NCBI GenBank assembly: GCA_900314215.1
Contig: OMUK01000134.1
Location: 1 to 64,000 of the forward strand
DNA length: 64,000 nucleotides
Origin: an uncultured Prevotellaceae bacterium
Lineage (GTDB): Bacteria > Bacteroidota > Bacteroidia > Bacteroidales > Muribaculaceae
Reading direction: 5' to 3'
The notes below the pieces were generated by a model. It did not search any database, was not told where the DNA came from, and saw nothing but the letters and a program-made list of their open reading frames with translations. Of the stretch, positions 63,159 through 64,000 are shown piece after piece (the stretch's first letter is position 1; each line of letters starts with the position of its first letter). The position numbers and the translations under genes were made by a program.

Positions 63159-64000
63159 TTATTTGTTGATATATTTCTTACCGTCCTTGATGATGAAGCC
63201 CTTGTAGTCGCTCGTGACTTGCTGACCGGCAATGTTGTAGATCTTGCCATCGCTTGCGGGCTTAACCACATTCACGTCGTTGACGCCAGTAGCTACCTCG
63301 CTGTAGAAGTAGATGTTGCCAACGATGAAGCTCTGCGTGCCATCGCCATTGCCGAAGCCATCGACGTTGCCGTTGCCGCCATCGGCAGCCAGCGTGCTCA
63401 CATACTTGATTTGGAACAAATTGGCCATGTTGCAACCCTTCTGCACATAAGTAGCCACCGGCACCTCAAGGGTGTTCCACTGGCCAGCGGTGAGATTGAA
63501 CTGCACACCCTTCTCAATAGTGCCAGTGATAGGAACGATGGTGAGGGTCATGTCCTGCATAGGCAGCACATCGATGTGCATGGTCTTCCAGCTTGTAACG
63601 TCGATTGCGGTGAATTGGCTTCCGAAGTAAGCAAACTTGCTGATTTGGTAGCCTTCCTTGCCGTTGATATTGACAGTTGAGCCAGAGCCGCCGCCCCAAG
63701 AATCGAAGAAGTAGCCATCGGTGTTGCCCGTGTAGGGCGAGAACACGCTCTTGAGCACGCTTGCCACAGGTTGTGGGATGTCGGGCAGAGTCTTGGTAGT
63801 GAGCTCAACGGTCTTAGCCTCGCTCACGTTGCCCTTCTCGTCGGCAGCAGTGACAGTGAATGTATACTTGGTGCCAGCGTTCAGGCCCGAGATAGCAAGA
63901 TTGGTAGCCTCACCGGCCTTGCCAGTCACCTTGTGGGCGGTGCCATTCTGGTCGGTAGCAGTGAAATAAACCTCGCTGCTCTTGTTGTCGGTAGCAGTGA
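63159..64000 (-). CDS. exported glycan-binding protein, C-terminal fragment at window edge
   Basis: The frame is open to the right edge, so the start lies beyond 64000 and about 280 C-terminal residues are visible. An Fn3-like domain (ISGLNAGTKYTFTVTAAD) is followed by a jelly-roll-like module (FFDSWGGGSGS, KFAYFGSQFTAIDV, VQFNLTAGQWNTLEVPVA, NLFQIKYVST) and a tail KIYNIAGQQVTSDYKGFIIK common in Bacteroidales exported proteins. The module is homologous to that of the 53626-55770 protein. It is probably a surface glucan-binding protein of the same locus, with its own terminator. Confidence 0.8.
   Translation of the reverse strand, partial: TATDNKSSEVYFTATDQNGTAHKVTGKAGEATNLAISGLNAGTKYTFTVTAADEKGNVSEAKTVELTTKTLPDIPQPVASVLKSVFSPYTGNTDGYFFDSWGGGSGSTVNINGKEGYQISKFAYFGSQFTAIDVTSWKTMHIDVLPMQDMTLTIVPITGTIEKGVQFNLTAGQWNTLEVPVATYVQKGCNMANLFQIKYVSTLAADGGNGNVDGFGNGDGTQSFIVGNIYFYSEVATGVNDVNVVKPASDGKIYNIAGQQVTSDYKGFIIKDGKKYINK

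Overview
The window looks like chromosome from a gut-type member of the order Bacteroidales. The Muribaculaceae/Prevotellaceae side is my best guess; the genus cannot be named from the sequence alone. The evidence is: promoters of the TTTG-N19/20-TAnnTTTG form read by the Bacteroidetes primary sigma factor; few Shine-Dalgarno sequences; a tmRNA whose tag reads GENNYALAA; a class III glutamine synthetase; a class III fructose-1,6-bisphosphatase; a short Rpb6/omega subunit beside BamD; and many exported proteins ending in small beta-sandwich sorting-like tails. G/C-ending codons are strongly favoured, which produces long false ORFs opposite real genes. No phage, insertion sequence, CRISPR array, rRNA or tRNA gene was seen.

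Layout. 0.2-0.7 kb: ssrA (tmRNA) with promoter and terminator. 0.8-7.6 kb, minus strand: a 2090-residue surface protein made of four CUB-like/BNR-associated units, a beta-helix, Fn3, PKD and DUF4465 domains and a sorting-like tail. The upstream leader of this gene carries a clear cobalamin riboswitch. 7.8-11.2 kb: anaerobic ribonucleotide reductase nrdD-nrdG, then a CobO-type corrinoid adenosyltransferase. 11.2-17 kb: a lipoprotein galactose mutarotase, a promoter-to-terminator structured RNA segment, glnN, and a long PurF-type amidotransferase. 17-22 kb, minus: overlapping recJ-recQ and mscS. 22-32 kb: housekeeping and envelope genes (TPR, HU/SPOR protein, YcxB-like protein, exported Ntn-hydrolase, thioesterase, dprA, uridine phosphorylase, AmpD-type amidase, Sua5/YciO, B3/B4 protein). 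32-35.3 kb: mtnN-luxS-fbp, joining S-adenosylhomocysteine detoxification to gluconeogenesis. 35.3-53.5 kb: AlbA_2 protein, SGNH esterase, OmpA lipoprotein, DUF349 protein, a polyprenyl-phosphate sugar transferase, a second RecQ, an exported C1 peptidase, a TPR protein, a U32 protein, bamD-omega, an MBL hydrolase, rsmG, two small envelope proteins and a Wza-type export lipoprotein.

53.6-64 kb, minus strand: one leftward gene cluster for beta-1,3-glucan breakdown. It holds two GH16 and two GH128 enzymes, a protein with two discoidin domains, and a fragment of another binding protein that runs off the right edge. Each enzyme family is present twice, once ending in a sorting-like tail and once ending in a pair of dockerin-type calcium repeats. 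The larger GH16 also carries three copies of an unrecognised ~220-residue module. No SusC/SusD pair is in the window; if there is one it lies beyond position 64000.

The points I would look at first are the cobalamin riboswitch placed before a giant surface protein, the two alternative C-termini in the glucanase pairs, the unrecognised triplicated module, and the structured RNA before glnN.
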